Notes under the pieces: model-generated
Told to the model about the DNA's origin: nothing
The model's input: the letters and a program-made list of their open reading frames with translations, nothing else
Databases searched by the model: none
Assembly: GCA_002687895.1 (NCBI GenBank)
Contig: NZBL01000011.1
Span: 1-33,463, forward strand
DNA: 33,463 nucleotides
From: a bacterium
GTDB lineage: Bacteria > Patescibacteriota > Patescibacteriia > UBA2169
Reading direction: 5' to 3'
Program-made: the position numbers and the translations under genes
Shown: positions 6,346 through 17,030 of the stretch, in pieces
Layout of the letters: the number at the start of each line of letters is the position of its first letter
How positions within the stretch are numbered: the stretch's first letter is position 1

Positions 6346-9300
6346 CTATACGTGATTAATGGTTGCATTTTTTTCTCCTACAATGGATTTTATTTTTTCA
6401 GTTAAGCCATTTGTTGTGTCTACCTTAATAGGAAGCCTAAGTTTTTTAGTGCCATTAATATGCAGAACAACAGGCATATCTCCTTTTTCACGGTACAATA
6501 TTTTTTTGATTTGATCAAGTGATTCTTGGTTTAATCTTATTCCTAAATATATGTTCAAATATGGCTGTTGGCTTTGGATAATTTTCGGTTTTTCTTGAGC
6601 TTGGGAGGCTTGGAATTTAAGAGCAGACTCTTTTGTAAGCAATTCAATATCATTGCAAATAATCTGCATATTTCCTTGTCTTGATTCTGTTTTTCCGGAA
6701 ACAATTACGATTTGATCTTGGACAAGCTGTTGTTTGTGCTTTGCGTAGCTTCTAGGAAATACAATAGCTTCAATGGTTCCTGTTAAATCCTGCAAAGTCG
6801 CAAATGCCATTAAATCTCCTTTTTTTGTTGTGATTTCCTTTACAGCACTTATATATCCAAAAATATTAATTGATGCTCCGGTTTGCTGTATGTTTTTTAT
6901 TTGATTTGGGCTTTGCTTTAGAATTTCTTCGTGCCTTGCAAGAGGATGGCTTGTGATGTATAGGCCTAATAATTTTTTTTCCCAGGCCAAGGATTCATCT
7001 TTATTTGGCTCCACTGGATCAAGGGTTAAGTTTCCTCCAGAACTATTTTGCGATTCCTCAAACAAGCTGGATTGATTGCGCATGCTTGCTTCATGGGACC
7101 CTCGCGCGTAATCCAAAAGCTTGTCTATGTTCGCGTGCAATGTATGGCGCTCTCCTAAGCTGTCCAAAGTTCCTGATTTTATAAAGCTTTCAACTGATTT
7201 TCTGTTTAAGTCGCGGTCTATAACTCGCTCTAAAAAGTCTGTAATGGTCGCGTATTTTCCATTTTTTTTACGCTCCTTAATTATTACTTCAACAATATGA
7301 TTGCCAATATTCTTAATGGCAGATAATCCAAAGCGGATAGTATTGTCATCCACAACAGTAAAATCAGCAAAACTTTCATTAATGTCTGCAGGAAGAACTT
7401 TAATGTCCATTGCTTTGCATTCATTTACTGCTTCAGCGACTTTTTCTATGTCATCGCTTTCAGCGCTCATTAAGGCAGCCATAAATTCAGCAGGGTAATG
7501 CGCTTTCATATACGCGGTCTGGTATGCAATTATTCCATAAGATGCAGCATGGGCTCTGCCAAATCCATAAGCCGCAAAAGGCTCAATCAAATTCCATAGT
7601 ATGTTTGCTTTTTCTTGTGTAAGCTTTCCATGGTCAATGCATCCTTTTATAAATTTGTCTTTTTCCGCTGCCATTACCTCTGGAATTTTTTTGCCCATTG
7701 CTTTGCGTAATTTATCTGCTTCTTCCCAGTTATATCCTGCTATCTCAATTGAGATATATAATATATCATCTTGGAAAGTGATAATTCCATATGAATCTTC
7801 TAAAAATTTTTTCATTCTAGGATCAAGATATGTTATTTTTTCCGGATTATGCTTGCGGTCTATAAATTCTGGAATAGATTCCATTGGCCCTGGCCTAAAA
7901 AGCGCTACCATTGCCATAATATCCGTGATTTTAGTTGGCTTAAGCTCAACAAGATATCTTGTCATGCCTCCTCCTCCAAGCTGGAACATCCCCATTGTGC
8001 GGCCGCTAGCGAGCAAATCAAATGTCTTTTTGTTGTCAAAAGGAATTTTTGTGAGCTCAATAAAAATATTTTTTGTTTTTTCTACCAGTTTAATAGCGTT
8101 TCCAAGGATTGATAAATTTCTAATTCCCAAAAAGTCCATTTTAACCAAGCCAGCTTCTTCTACAGCGTGCATGTCATATTGAGTAATGATATTATCTCCG
8201 CCTGTTTCTTTTTGCAAGGGAGTGAAATCAGTTAGCGCATTTGGTGAGATAACAACTCCAGCTGCGTGAACAGATGGATGGCGCGCGCTTCCTTCTATTT
8301 TTTGGGCCGCATCTAGCAATCTTTTTGCATCTGGTTCATTTTGGTATGTAAGTTTTAATTCTGGAACAGTATTAAGAGCTTTTTCCAAACTCATTGGAAA
8401 ACCTTGTTTTGGGGGTGGTATCATTTTTGCGATTCTGTCGCAGAATTCATAAGGCAAGCCCAAGGCTCTGCCAACATCGCGAACGCTTCCGCGCGCAAGC
8501 ATTGTTCCAAATGTGCAGATTTGCGCAACTTTATCTTTTCCATATTTTTCGCGTACATAATCTAAAACATCTGCTCTTCTGTTGTCCGCGAAATCCATAT
8601 CAATATCAGGTGCGCTTGGGCGGTATGGATTTAAAAATCTTTCAAAAGGCAAGTGAAATGTCATTGGGTCAACTGATGTAATTCCTGTTACATATGATAC
8701 AAGCGAGCCTGCGGCGCTTCCTCTAACTGTGGCTATGATTCCGTTTTCACGAGACCAGTTAGAAAAATCAGCAAAAATCAAAAAATAGGTTGCATAGTCT
8801 TTTTTTTGAATAACTTCAAGCTCATAATCAACTCGTTTTTGATATCCTTCTGGGCATGGATCTTCGCATTTTTCTTTGAGCCCTGCATAAGCAAGCTGTT
8901 TAAGATGCTCATCTGCTGATAGGCCTTGAGGCGGCTCAAATTTAGGAAAATGAAAATCACCAAGCTCGATTTCAATGTCGCATTTATCAGCTAAGCGCGC
9001 GGTTTCTTCTATTACTTCTGGGTTCTCTGGGAATTGCTCGCGCATCTCTTTTTCCGTCTTCATAGACAAATCAACACCTGTCATTTTAAGGCGATTTGCG
9101 TCTTGAACTGTTTTTCCTGTTTGAACGCATACTAAAATATCCTGAATCTGGGCATCTTCTTTTTTTAAATAATGAGAGTCATTGGTAGCGATTGTGGGAA
9201 TTTGATATTCTTTTGCGATTTCCAGCAATATTTTATTTAGCTTAACTTGGTCTTCAATTTCTGGATGAGACTGTACTTCTAAATAGAAATCATCTTTTCC

Positions 9301-9789
9301 AAAAATTTGCTGAAACTCTTTTATTTTCTCAATTGCTTTGTCAATATTTCCATTTACAATTGTTTGCGCTACTTCCCCTTGCAAACAGCTTGTGGTTGCT
9401 ATGATTCCTTTATGATACTTTTCTAATATTTCCTTGTCCATTCTTGGCTTGTAATAGAATCCTTCTAAGTGCGCGAGAGACGAGAGCGTCATTAAATTTT
9501 TATAACCCTCTAAGTTTTTCGCGTACAAAATTTGGTGATAAGGCTTTTCATTTGCTTTTCTATCGCGCCTACTTCCTGGAGCAAGATATCCTTCCATTCC
9601 TATAATAGGCTTAATGCCTGCTTTTTTTGCTTTTTGGTAAAATTCTAAGGCTCCGTACATTACTCCATGGTCTGTTAATGCTAAAGCAGGCATGCCAAGC
9701 TCTTTGGCATGGTTGATCATATCATCTATCTTTGGCAGTCCGTCTAATAGGGAATAATGTGAATGTGAATGCAGGTGAATAAATGGCAT
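6346..9789 (-). CDS. dnaE: DNA polymerase III subunit alpha
   Basis: 1147 aa; N-terminal PHP domain (HLHSHSHYSLLDG), PDIDMDFAD, RPGPMESIPEFIDRKHNPEKI, C-terminal OB region. Confidence 0.97.
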   Translation of the reverse strand: MPFIHLHSHSHYSLLDGLPKIDDMINHAKELGMPALALTDHGVMYGALEFYQKAKKAGIKPIIGMEGYLAPGSRRDRKANEKPYHQILYAKNLEGYKNLMTLSSLAHLEGFYYKPRMDKEILEKYHKGIIATTSCLQGEVAQTIVNGNIDKAIEKIKEFQQIFGKDDFYLEVQSHPEIEDQVKLNKILLEIAKEYQIPTIATNDSHYLKKEDAQIQDILVCVQTGKTVQDANRLKMTGVDLSMKTEKEMREQFPENPEVIEETARLADKCDIEIELGDFHFPKFEPPQGLSADEHLKQLAYAGLKEKCEDPCPEGYQKRVDYELEVIQKKDYATYFLIFADFSNWSRENGIIATVRGSAAGSLVSYVTGITSVDPMTFHLPFERFLNPYRPSAPDIDMDFADNRRADVLDYVREKYGKDKVAQICTFGTMLARGSVRDVGRALGLPYEFCDRIAKMIPPPKQGFPMSLEKALNTVPELKLTYQNEPDAKRLLDAAQKIEGSARHPSVHAAGVVISPNALTDFTPLQKETGGDNIITQYDMHAVEEAGLVKMDFLGIRNLSILGNAIKLVEKTKNIFIELTKIPFDNKKTFDLLASGRTMGMFQLGGGGMTRYLVELKPTKITDIMAMVALFRPGPMESIPEFIDRKHNPEKITYLDPRMKKFLEDSYGIITFQDDILYISIEIAGYNWEEADKLRKAMGKKIPEVMAAEKDKFIKGCIDHGKLTQEKANILWNLIEPFAAYGFGRAHAASYGIIAYQTAYMKAHYPAEFMAALMSAESDDIEKVAEAVNECKAMDIKVLPADINESFADFTVVDDNTIRFGLSAIKNIGNHIVEVIIKERKKNGKYATITDFLERVIDRDLNRKSVESFIKSGTLDSLGERHTLHANIDKLLDYARGSHEASMRNQSSLFEESQNSSGGNLTLDPVEPNKDESLAWEKKLLGLYITSHPLARHEEILKQSPNQIKNIQQTGASINIFGYISAVKEITTKKGDLMAFATLQDLTGTIEAIVFPRSYAKHKQQLVQDQIVIVSGKTESRQGNMQIICNDIELLTKESALKFQASQAQEKPKIIQSQQPYLNIYLGIRLNQESLDQIKKILYREKGDMPVVLHINGTKKLRLPIKVDTTNGLTEKIKSIVGEKNATINHV

Positions 9790-9832
9790 AGTTCTTTAAC
9801 TATACTACCAAATAGAGTTGTGATAGTCTATA

Positions 9833-10363
9833 ATGAAATTAGATATGAAACAAAAAGAGAACAACTATGCTTTTATAGATAGCCAGAATGTCAATCTAAG
9901 TGTTCAAGAACTTGGATGGAAATTGGATTTTAGTCGGTTCCGTGTGTATCTTAAAGAAAAATATGGAGTGACAATGGCCTTTTTGTTTGTTGGGTACATT
10001 GAGGGAAACAATGATTTATATATACACTTACAAGAAGCTGGGTTTATTTGTATTTTTAAACCAACATTGAAATACAAAGATGGCACCACAAAAGGGAATT
10101 GTGACGCAGAAATGGTACTACATGCAATGATTGAACTAGGGAATTATGATAAGGCCGTAATCATAACTGGCGACGGTGATTTTTATTGCTTAGTGAAATA
10201 TCTACTTGGTGAAAAAAAGTTAAAAGCTTTATTGGTTCCGAATCAATTTAAGTTTTCGGGTTTACTCAAGATGAAGGAATTTGGACCTTATTTGCGGTAT
10301 ATGAATGATTTACAGCCAAAACTTGAATATTTAAAGAAAAGGCCCCACAAGGACGAAACCTAG
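9833..10363 (+). CDS. NYN (PIN-like, LabA/DUF88) domain protein
   Basis: YAFIDSQNVNLSVQELGWKLDF, KGNCDAEMVLHA, AVIITGDGDFYCLVKYLL. Confidence 0.8.
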   Translation: MKLDMKQKENNYAFIDSQNVNLSVQELGWKLDFSRFRVYLKEKYGVTMAFLFVGYIEGNNDLYIHLQEAGFICIFKPTLKYKDGTTKGNCDAEMVLHAMIELGNYDKAVIITGDGDFYCLVKYLLGEKKLKALLVPNQFKFSGLLKMKEFGPYLRYMNDLQPKLEYLKKRPHKDET

Positions 10364-10378
10364 TAGGGACTCTTTTCC
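10341..10378. terminator. Hairpin between convergent NYN and symporter genes
   Basis: GGCCCCAC...GTAGGGAC stem followed by CTTTT; imperfect. Confidence 0.4.
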
Positions 10379-10418
10379 ATTGGTGATTAAATATAGTATA
10401 GCATGTTGGCAGATTTTG

Positions 10419-11768
10419 TCAAGTTTGTTGTATTTTTTTATTTATCAACTGTCCAATACCTAAAACTATTCCAGAAACTAACACCACACCTACCATGCTC
10501 TCGGGAGTTATTTTATTCATCAATCCTAATAAAATAACAGTAAAAATACCAACAGAAATGCTTGCTATTATCGCATTAGGATCAAGTTTTTTCTTAAAAG
10601 AGAAAATAATGCTTGGTACAATAGTCATAGAAATACCAACCGTAATAAGTGCAACATCAATAATACTGCGGAAAAAATAAGCCAAAGATGTAATCACAAT
10701 AATAATTCCAACAATACCAAAACGAGTATAGCGCATAAGTTCTTCATTAGTGAGTTCACGTTTTTTGAATTGCATGATGCCGTCTTTTGCAATGTTTGTA
10801 GCAAGCATAAATACATGCGTATCAGCAGTAGACATAATCGCCGCAAATAAAAGCACAACTCCAAAGGAAAGTATGGCAGGAGGCAAAAGATTCATCATAC
10901 CAAATACAATTGCCTGGCTAGGATCAATATTTGGAAATTTTGCATGAACCGAAAGCCCGATAAGCGCAATACTTAATCCAATAAAAAGCATAAATACCGC
11001 TGATACTATTAGTCCGCGTTTTACTACTTTGTCTGACTTTGCCGCATATATTCTTTGCCATAGTTCACTTGCATTCCAAATTGTAAGAAATCCATATACA
11101 AAAAATGAAATAATAAGAGTGATGCTCATGTCGCTTCTTGTTATATCATCTATACCAACGTCTGCATTAGTTGCAGCACTAACAGCAACAACTGTAACCA
11201 AGAGAAGTACTAGTGCATATTGGAAAATATCTGTTTTAACCACGCTCTTAAATCCTCCAAGCAAAAGATAACTTAATATCACAAGCGAGGTAACTATCAA
11301 TGCTGAATCATATGGCCACCCGCTTATGGTAGAAAGAATGCTTGTGCCTGCAATAAATTGTTTGAGCAAAGTTAATACAATAAGCACACCAACAACCAAG
11401 GCCATGCTTATTCGTGCGTTTTTGCCGAATTTGTAATCAAAATAATCAGCTAAAGTGTGAAAGTTGTGTTCATGCGCTTGTCTTCGCAGTTTTTTTGCGA
11501 GATAGGCAAAAACGACAAGTCCTAATCCAGCACCTAAAAATCCAAACAAAGCTCCAGCACCAAACTCATAAATATAGGCAGTATACACAACAAGTATGGT
11601 CCCTCCTACAAAGGTTGCAGTTAATGTAGCTACAAATTGCCATATGCCTAAATTGCGGTTTGCAATCATAAAATCAGCTCCTGTTTGTTTGTGGGAGCTG
11701 ATGTAGCCAATAATTAATACCAATACAATGTAGCCAATAATTAAAGATGAATCAAGAGAATTAAGCAT
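10419..11768 (-). CDS. Sodium:solute symporter (SSS) family transporter
   Basis: 449-aa polytopic protein; GADFMIANRNLGIWQFVATLTATFVGGTILVVYTAYIYEFGAGALFGFLGA is typical of SSSF. Confidence 0.85.
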   Translation of the reverse strand: MLNSLDSSLIIGYIVLVLIIGYISSHKQTGADFMIANRNLGIWQFVATLTATFVGGTILVVYTAYIYEFGAGALFGFLGAGLGLVVFAYLAKKLRRQAHEHNFHTLADYFDYKFGKNARISMALVVGVLIVLTLLKQFIAGTSILSTISGWPYDSALIVTSLVILSYLLLGGFKSVVKTDIFQYALVLLLVTVVAVSAATNADVGIDDITRSDMSITLIISFFVYGFLTIWNASELWQRIYAAKSDKVVKRGLIVSAVFMLFIGLSIALIGLSVHAKFPNIDPSQAIVFGMMNLLPPAILSFGVVLLFAAIMSTADTHVFMLATNIAKDGIMQFKKRELTNEELMRYTRFGIVGIIIVITSLAYFFRSIIDVALITVGISMTIVPSIIFSFKKKLDPNAIIASISVGIFTVILLGLMNKITPESMVGVVLVSGIVLGIGQLINKKIQQT

Positions 11769-11786
11769 GAGACCATATCTGGATTA

Positions 11787-12116
11787 CTATTCTTCATCGT
11801 CATCCTTGTCTTTCTTTTTTTTCTTCTTAGGCTTGTCATCATTTTCTGTATATGCTTTAAAATGTTCTGAAAGTTCTTTTATTCCAGTTGCCGCTACCTT
11901 AAATACAGCGCTCCCAACTTGCAGCTTGTCGCGCGCAAGCTCTATCACTTCCCAAAAAGCTTCAAATCTTTGGCGAATATCCTTGGTCACTTTGCGCGTG
12001 TCCCTGAATGATAAGGCCATATAATATAAAGTCCAGCTTAAAAAAAATCCAACAGCAATTATTACAATAGTTATGGCGTAAAAGAATATATCTTCTGGAG
12101 TTTTTATTTCAGGCAT
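11787..12116 (-). CDS. Hypothetical membrane-anchored protein
   Basis: N-terminal hydrophobic segment, Lys/Asp-rich C-terminus. Confidence 0.6.
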   Translation of the reverse strand: MPEIKTPEDIFFYAITIVIIAVGFFLSWTLYYMALSFRDTRKVTKDIRQRFEAFWEVIELARDKLQVGSAVFKVAATGIKELSEHFKAYTENDDKPKKKKKKDKDDDEE

Positions 12117-12195
12117 AAAATATTTTATTAAATGTGATATACATAGTATAGCAAATTACCAGTATTTAATAAAATATGGTACTATATTGGCAGTT

Positions 12196-13086
12196 ATGGT
12201 AATTCAGCAATATCAAGATCCATCAATAAATAGAATGCTTAAGTTTGGCTTTTGGTACCAAGCTCATAAAGCATTATTATATAAAATATTGATTATTTCT
12301 TTAATCAGCTTTAATGCAGTATTTTGGATTTGGACTTTTTACGGGGTATCAAAAATTATTGTTTCATCAAAAGATGATCAATCTTTGTATTCTGAACTAG
12401 TAGCACAGCGCTCTTCTGTTGCTGAAATCCAAAAAGCGCGCGCTCCAGACCAATTAGCTGTTTATAATGTATTAGCAGTTCCAAGCGCGACTGATACATC
12501 ACAAAGTTCCAGCAAAGCTAGTTTTGCGGATTTTATCGCGGATGTTGAAAACACAAACACAGATTGGACAATGCTGGTTGCATATTCATTTTTTTGGGCA
12601 AACGGACAATCAGCCCAAGCACAAGCCCATGTTCTTCCTAAAACCAGAACCTATATCGCAGTATTAGGAGAAGCTGTTAATGGGATTCCTAATGACGCTA
12701 GCATAACAACCGAAATAGACTGGGAGCGCGTAAAAGACAGTTCAAAAATTTCACGCGCCAAAGAGGCGTTTAACAGTTTTATAGCATCAGATTTTGAAAT
12801 TTCTCCTTACTCAAGAGGAACTGATATAAGCATTAATATTTCAAACCAAGGAACTTTCACTATAATTGCTCCTGAATTTTTAATCGCATTGCAGGGCTCT
12901 AATGGAAATATTGCCGGAGTTTGGAAGCATAAGGAATCTATTGTGCTGGTTGGAGAAGCTTATTCCAGTGAAAAAAGATTTTTGCATTCATTGCCTAGCT
13001 CTGTTGATATAAAGATATATCCACAAATGGATTTTTTTGATAATTTGTCATATAGGCTGCCTTCTGGAAGTACGATACAATTTTAG
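12196..13086 (+). CDS. Hypothetical membrane-anchored protein
   Basis: Start is probably the ATG at 12196 (MVIQQYQDPSINRMLKFG); one TM segment then an extracytoplasmic-like region; immediately upstream of the rodA-like gene. Confidence 0.65.
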   Translation: MVIQQYQDPSINRMLKFGFWYQAHKALLYKILIISLISFNAVFWIWTFYGVSKIIVSSKDDQSLYSELVAQRSSVAEIQKARAPDQLAVYNVLAVPSATDTSQSSSKASFADFIADVENTNTDWTMLVAYSFFWANGQSAQAQAHVLPKTRTYIAVLGEAVNGIPNDASITTEIDWERVKDSSKISRAKEAFNSFIASDFEISPYSRGTDISINISNQGTFTIIAPEFLIALQGSNGNIAGVWKHKESIVLVGEAYSSEKRFLHSLPSSVDIKIYPQMDFFDNLSYRLPSGSTIQF

Positions 13087-13098
13087 AAAGAACAAGCT

Positions 13099-14175
13099 AT
13101 GAAAGTAAATTTAACAGGAGCGTTTGCAAGAATTGATTGGTGGGTAATGGGAGCATGCATATTATTAGTAGGTTCTGGCTTGTTGATAATTTACAGCTTA
13201 ACGTGGCCGGAAGATACTAGACTGGTAAAACAAATTATTTTTTTAGCTCTTGGATTGGCATTAGTCATAGCAATCCAGCTTTTGGATGTCCATTTTTGGA
13301 GAAACGCATCAGTTGTTTTTTATGCGGTAATAATTCTGCTTTTAATAGGCTTGCTTATATTTGGGGACACAACGCGCGGAATAAAAGCATGGATTACAAT
13401 CGGTTCGCTTGGATTCCAGCCAGCTGAATTTGCCAAGCTTGCCATGATATTATTTTTAGCAACTACTCTAGAGAGGCTTCATTTTGATATTGCTCGCTTA
13501 AAGCATGTTGTTCTTGTTTTCGCGATTATTGGAATTCCAATGCTTCTTATAGCAATGCAGCCGGATGTTGGGTCAGCTTTTATAATCTTTATAACGGGTA
13601 CTATAATGATTTTGTATACAGGCCTAGACCGCAAAAAACTGCTTATGCTTTTAGTTGTTGGGTTGATTGCGCTGTTTATTGGATGGTTCGGGGTTTTGCA
13701 GGATTATCAAAAAGACAGAGTATTAACTTTTTTAAATCCCCAATCAGACTTGCTTGGAGCGGGATATAATGTTGCGCAGTCTGTTATTGCCATAGGAAGC
13801 GGAGGAATATTCGGCAGAGGATTAGGATTGGGAACGCAAAGCCAGCTTAATTTTTTGCCAGAGCAGGAAACTGATTTTATATTTGCCTCTTTTGCGGAAG
13901 AGCTTGGATTTTTAGGATCTATGTTGCTTTTATTGGTATTTGTATTTTTTTTGTGGAGGCTATATAGAATGACGCGGGACGGAACAAGGCTTTTTGGAAA
14001 TTTTTTGATTCTTGGAATTTTAGCAATGTTTCTGTCGCAGGCAGTTATTAATATTGGAATGAATATGGGATTGTTTCCTGTTACAGGGGTTCCTTTGCCT
14101 TTTATAAGCTATGGAGGAAGCTCATTAATTGCCAGTTTTGCCAGCATTGGGATTGCAATGAACGTAAAGGGTTAA
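13099..14175 (+). CDS. rodA: FtsW/RodA/SpoVE-family cell-wall glycosyltransferase, RodA-like
   Basis: GIKAWITIGSLGFQPAEFAKLAMI, PDVGSAFI, GIFGRGLGLGTQSQLNFLPEQETDFIFASFAEELGF, PLPFISYGGSSLI. Confidence 0.92.
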   Translation: MKVNLTGAFARIDWWVMGACILLVGSGLLIIYSLTWPEDTRLVKQIIFLALGLALVIAIQLLDVHFWRNASVVFYAVIILLLIGLLIFGDTTRGIKAWITIGSLGFQPAEFAKLAMILFLATTLERLHFDIARLKHVVLVFAIIGIPMLLIAMQPDVGSAFIIFITGTIMILYTGLDRKKLLMLLVVGLIALFIGWFGVLQDYQKDRVLTFLNPQSDLLGAGYNVAQSVIAIGSGGIFGRGLGLGTQSQLNFLPEQETDFIFASFAEELGFLGSMLLLLVFVFFLWRLYRMTRDGTRLFGNFLILGILAMFLSQAVINIGMNMGLFPVTGVPLPFISYGGSSLIASFASIGIAMNVKG

Positions 14176-14242
14176 GATATCACAAGGCTTGACTATAGAG
14201 TGATTTTAGGTTATACTGCTTTTATTAGAAAATAGAAATTGT

Positions 14243-14593
14243 ATGCCTCAACATTCAAATTACGAAAATTCATCTTCATCTTTGGAAAATCTTAGATTGA
14301 TTTCATATTGCCCTTTGTGCAATACGCATTATAATCCAAGCGAAGCTGCGGTTTTAGAAGAAAAAGACGGAGCACATCTTATTCATGTAAGCTGCAATAG
14401 GTGCAAAAGCTCTATTGTGGCTGTAATTATTACCGGCGGAATAGGGGTTTCAAGCGTAGGTTTAATTACTGACTTAACTAGCAAAGATGTGATGAAGTTC
14501 AAAATTTCTTCTCCTATTTCAGAAGATGACGTAATTGAGGCATATGAGCTTATGCGCAATAGAAATAATTTAGCAGCATTACTTGAATTTTAA
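14243..14593 (+). CDS. Conserved hypothetical zinc-ribbon-like protein
   Basis: SYCPLCNTHYNP and VSCNRCKSS form a CxxC-CxxC pair. Confidence 0.6.
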   Translation: MPQHSNYENSSSSLENLRLISYCPLCNTHYNPSEAAVLEEKDGAHLIHVSCNRCKSSIVAVIITGGIGVSSVGLITDLTSKDVMKFKISSPISEDDVIEAYELMRNRNNLAALLEF

Positions 14594-14595
14594 TT

Positions 14596-15348
14596 ATGGC
14601 GGCAATTGAACTACAAACAAGGGAGGAAAAGGGGACGCAGGCGGCTAAGCGTATTCGCAAGCAGTCTTTAATACCTGGAGTATTATATGGAGATCATATT
14701 GATAACCGCCATTTTATGATTGCCGCGAATCAGATTACGCAAATCAGAAAAACAGGAAAAGAAACCGGATTAATTGATGTGCAGATTAAAGGAGAGGATT
14801 TGCCTGTAAAAGCTATTGTGCAGAATGTGCAAACAGATCCAGTTACTGGAGTATATGAGCATATTGACTTGTATCAAGTGCGAATGGATAAAAAGATTCA
14901 TACAGAGGTTCATCTTGAGTTTACTGGAGAATCTCCAGCTGTAAAAGATTTGGCAGGTATTTTATTGAAGCAGATAGACGCGCTTCCTATTGAATCTTTG
15001 CCTAATGATTTAATACAAACTTTAGAAGTTCCTATTGAAACTCTAGAAACATTTGATGATGTTATCAGAGTTTCTGATCTTCAACTGCCAAAAGGAGTTA
15101 CTACTTTTTTAGATCCTAATGCTATTGTAGCGAGCGTTTCTGCTCCAAGAAGCGAAGAAGAAATCGCGCAGCTTGATGAAGAGGTTAAAGACACGGAAGG
15201 CCCAGAAGTTACAACAGAAAAGAAAGATGAAGAAGCAGCAGAAGGCGAAAGCGAGGCAGATGCCCAAGCGCCTAAAGATGACGCAACCGCAGAAGCAGAC
15301 GACAAGAGTGGTAATAAAGATGATAAAAAGGATCAGAAAAAAGAATAA
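14596..15348 (+). CDS. ctc: 50S ribosomal protein L25/general stress protein Ctc
   Basis: ELQTREEKGTQAAKRIRKQSLIPGVLYGD, PVTGVYEHIDLYQV; long acidic/lysine-rich tail. Confidence 0.9.
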   Translation: MAAIELQTREEKGTQAAKRIRKQSLIPGVLYGDHIDNRHFMIAANQITQIRKTGKETGLIDVQIKGEDLPVKAIVQNVQTDPVTGVYEHIDLYQVRMDKKIHTEVHLEFTGESPAVKDLAGILLKQIDALPIESLPNDLIQTLEVPIETLETFDDVIRVSDLQLPKGVTTFLDPNAIVASVSAPRSEEEIAQLDEEVKDTEGPEVTTEKKDEEAAEGESEADAQAPKDDATAEADDKSGNKDDKKDQKKE

Positions 15349-15359
15349 CTCTTGTACAA

Positions 15360-16460
15360 TTGATTATGCCAAAACAAAAAAACACCATTGCGAAAGCAGA
15401 GCGCAAGCAAAGCGCTTTGGGTATTGGTGTTTTTTTGATGGTAATTGCTTTATTATGGTTTGCGAGCTTTAAGCTGATTGGAGGCTCTGGAGGAAGAACA
15501 TCAGAAGATAAAGGAATTTTTAACTTTGGAACAATAGAGGAAGAAGAAATAAAGCCAGTTTTTGGCAACTCAAAAGACTACCCAGTTTTTATTGTGTTTG
15601 ATAATCACCCTGATTCACAAGCATATTTATCTGGCTTACAAGAGGCATTAGTGGTTTATGAGTATCTTGCAGAAGGAGGCGCTACTAGATTTGCGGGCTT
15701 ATACAATGGCGCGCCAAGCGGAGATAGAATTGGCCCGATTCGCAGCGCGCGGCCTTATATTGTGGAAATTGCAAGCGGATGGAGTGGATTTTTTTGGCAC
15801 GCAGGCGGAAGCCCAGAAGCGCTTGAGCTAGTTAAAAAAACTGACGCAATTGATCTCAACGAAATTTCTGGATTAGGAATCAGATATTTTTGGCGGGATA
15901 ATGAAGTTCCTCGTCCTCATAATCTTTTTACTTCCAGCGATTTGATAGGACTTGGAATAGAGGATTTTGAGCTTAACGCTCTGCCGAGCGATAAAATATT
16001 ATGGCAATGGGATCAAGATAATTCGCAAGGATCAATAAAAAGTGCAGAAGAGCGTGGACAAACCATTGATCATATTTATGTGGATTTTTCTGAAGGCATA
16101 GACTTTGATGCAAGCTATGAATATGACCCAATTAAAAACCATTACAAGCGGTTTATGGGAGGTTTGGAGCATATAGATTATGCTACAGGCGAGCAAATCA
16201 CCACATCAAATATTATTATCCAAAAAGTTCCGCAAGAAGGATATTATGCAAGCGGATTAGGCAGAATAAAGCTAGATATGATAGGCACAGGTAAAATGAT
16301 TTTGTTCCAGAATGGAAAAGTAATTAAAGGCACATGGGAAAAAGAATTCCGCGACAGCCAAACCATATGGCTGAATGAAATAAGTGAACCAATCACTTTA
16401 GAACGCGGACAAACATGGGTAGAGGTTGTTCCAGGAGCTAGATTAGTCACATATGAATAA
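15360..16460 (+). CDS. DUF3048 domain protein
   Basis: PVFIVFDNHPDSQAYLSGLQEALVVYEYLAEGGATRFAGLYNG...RIGPIRSARPYIVEIA. Confidence 0.85.
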   Translation: MIMPKQKNTIAKAERKQSALGIGVFLMVIALLWFASFKLIGGSGGRTSEDKGIFNFGTIEEEEIKPVFGNSKDYPVFIVFDNHPDSQAYLSGLQEALVVYEYLAEGGATRFAGLYNGAPSGDRIGPIRSARPYIVEIASGWSGFFWHAGGSPEALELVKKTDAIDLNEISGLGIRYFWRDNEVPRPHNLFTSSDLIGLGIEDFELNALPSDKILWQWDQDNSQGSIKSAEERGQTIDHIYVDFSEGIDFDASYEYDPIKNHYKRFMGGLEHIDYATGEQITTSNIIIQKVPQEGYYASGLGRIKLDMIGTGKMILFQNGKVIKGTWEKEFRDSQTIWLNEISEPITLERGQTWVEVVPGARLVTYE

Positions 16461-16462
16461 AA

Positions 16463-16499
16463 TATACCCCGCAGAACATTGCATTCTGTGGGGTATTAT
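16463..16499 (+). terminator. Rho-independent-like hairpin downstream of the DUF3048 gene
   Basis: ATACCCCGCAGAA-cattgca-TTCTGTGGGGTAT. Confidence 0.65.
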
Positions 16500-16552
16500 G
16501 TCTCTAGCTTTATTTTGAGTTTTAAAGACATGGGCCTTCACTTTGTTTAATC

Positions 16553-16867
16553 CTATTTTGTCTTAATTATCTCAGAGCTTATTTTAACCACATTTTGAAA
16601 AGTTTGGTTAACAAGCCCTTGTTTTTTGTCTGTGCCTTTGATCCAGATTCTGGAATTGTCTTTTCCAGAAGGTATAATCTCCTCTAGCATTGTAAATGTA
16701 AAAGGCTGTGGAGGTTGGTTGTTATCAAAGTACAGAATAACATGCAGATTACATTGCCTCCATGTACAGTCCACTCCAAAGGCAAGTTTTAGCCTTTGAA
16801 GCCTAAATCGTGTGAGCTGTTCTGAAAGATCATCTCTCTTTTCTTCGGGTAGTTGTATTGAGTGCAT
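16553..16867 (-). CDS. Small hypothetical protein, paralogous to 17031..17339
   Basis: ATG at 16867 preceded by a perfect AAGGAGGT; shares LS(E/Q)Q, a strand-forming HV(I/V)L pattern and GL(V/I)N..(Y/F)QNV with the neighbouring ORF. Confidence 0.55.
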   Translation of the reverse strand: MHSIQLPEEKRDDLSEQLTRFRLQRLKLAFGVDCTWRQCNLHVILYFDNNQPPQPFTFTMLEEIIPSGKDNSRIWIKGTDKKQGLVNQTFQNVVKISSEIIKTK

Positions 16868-16937
16868 GTTATGCACCTCCTTTGCAAGCAAGCGACACTA
16901 TAACTATGCTTGATTTTGGAATTTTGTCAAGCAAAAA

Positions 16938-16982
16938 AGAGCCCCACAACGCGTTATGTTGATTTGCGCTATGGGGTCTTGC
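16938..16982 (-). terminator. Terminator of the 17031..17339 gene
   Basis: Minus strand AGACCCCATAGCGC...GCGTTGTGGGGCTCTTTTTT. Confidence 0.6.
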
Positions 16983-17030
16983 CGTTGATTTCGTGTGTGT
17001 GATGCATGTGTGGTCACTCCCCTATGGATG

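Noticed and set aside
7301-8681. Plus-strand ORFs antisense to dnaE (e.g. 7601..8182)
   Set aside because: Shadow ORFs opposite a strongly supported conserved gene; no recognisable products.
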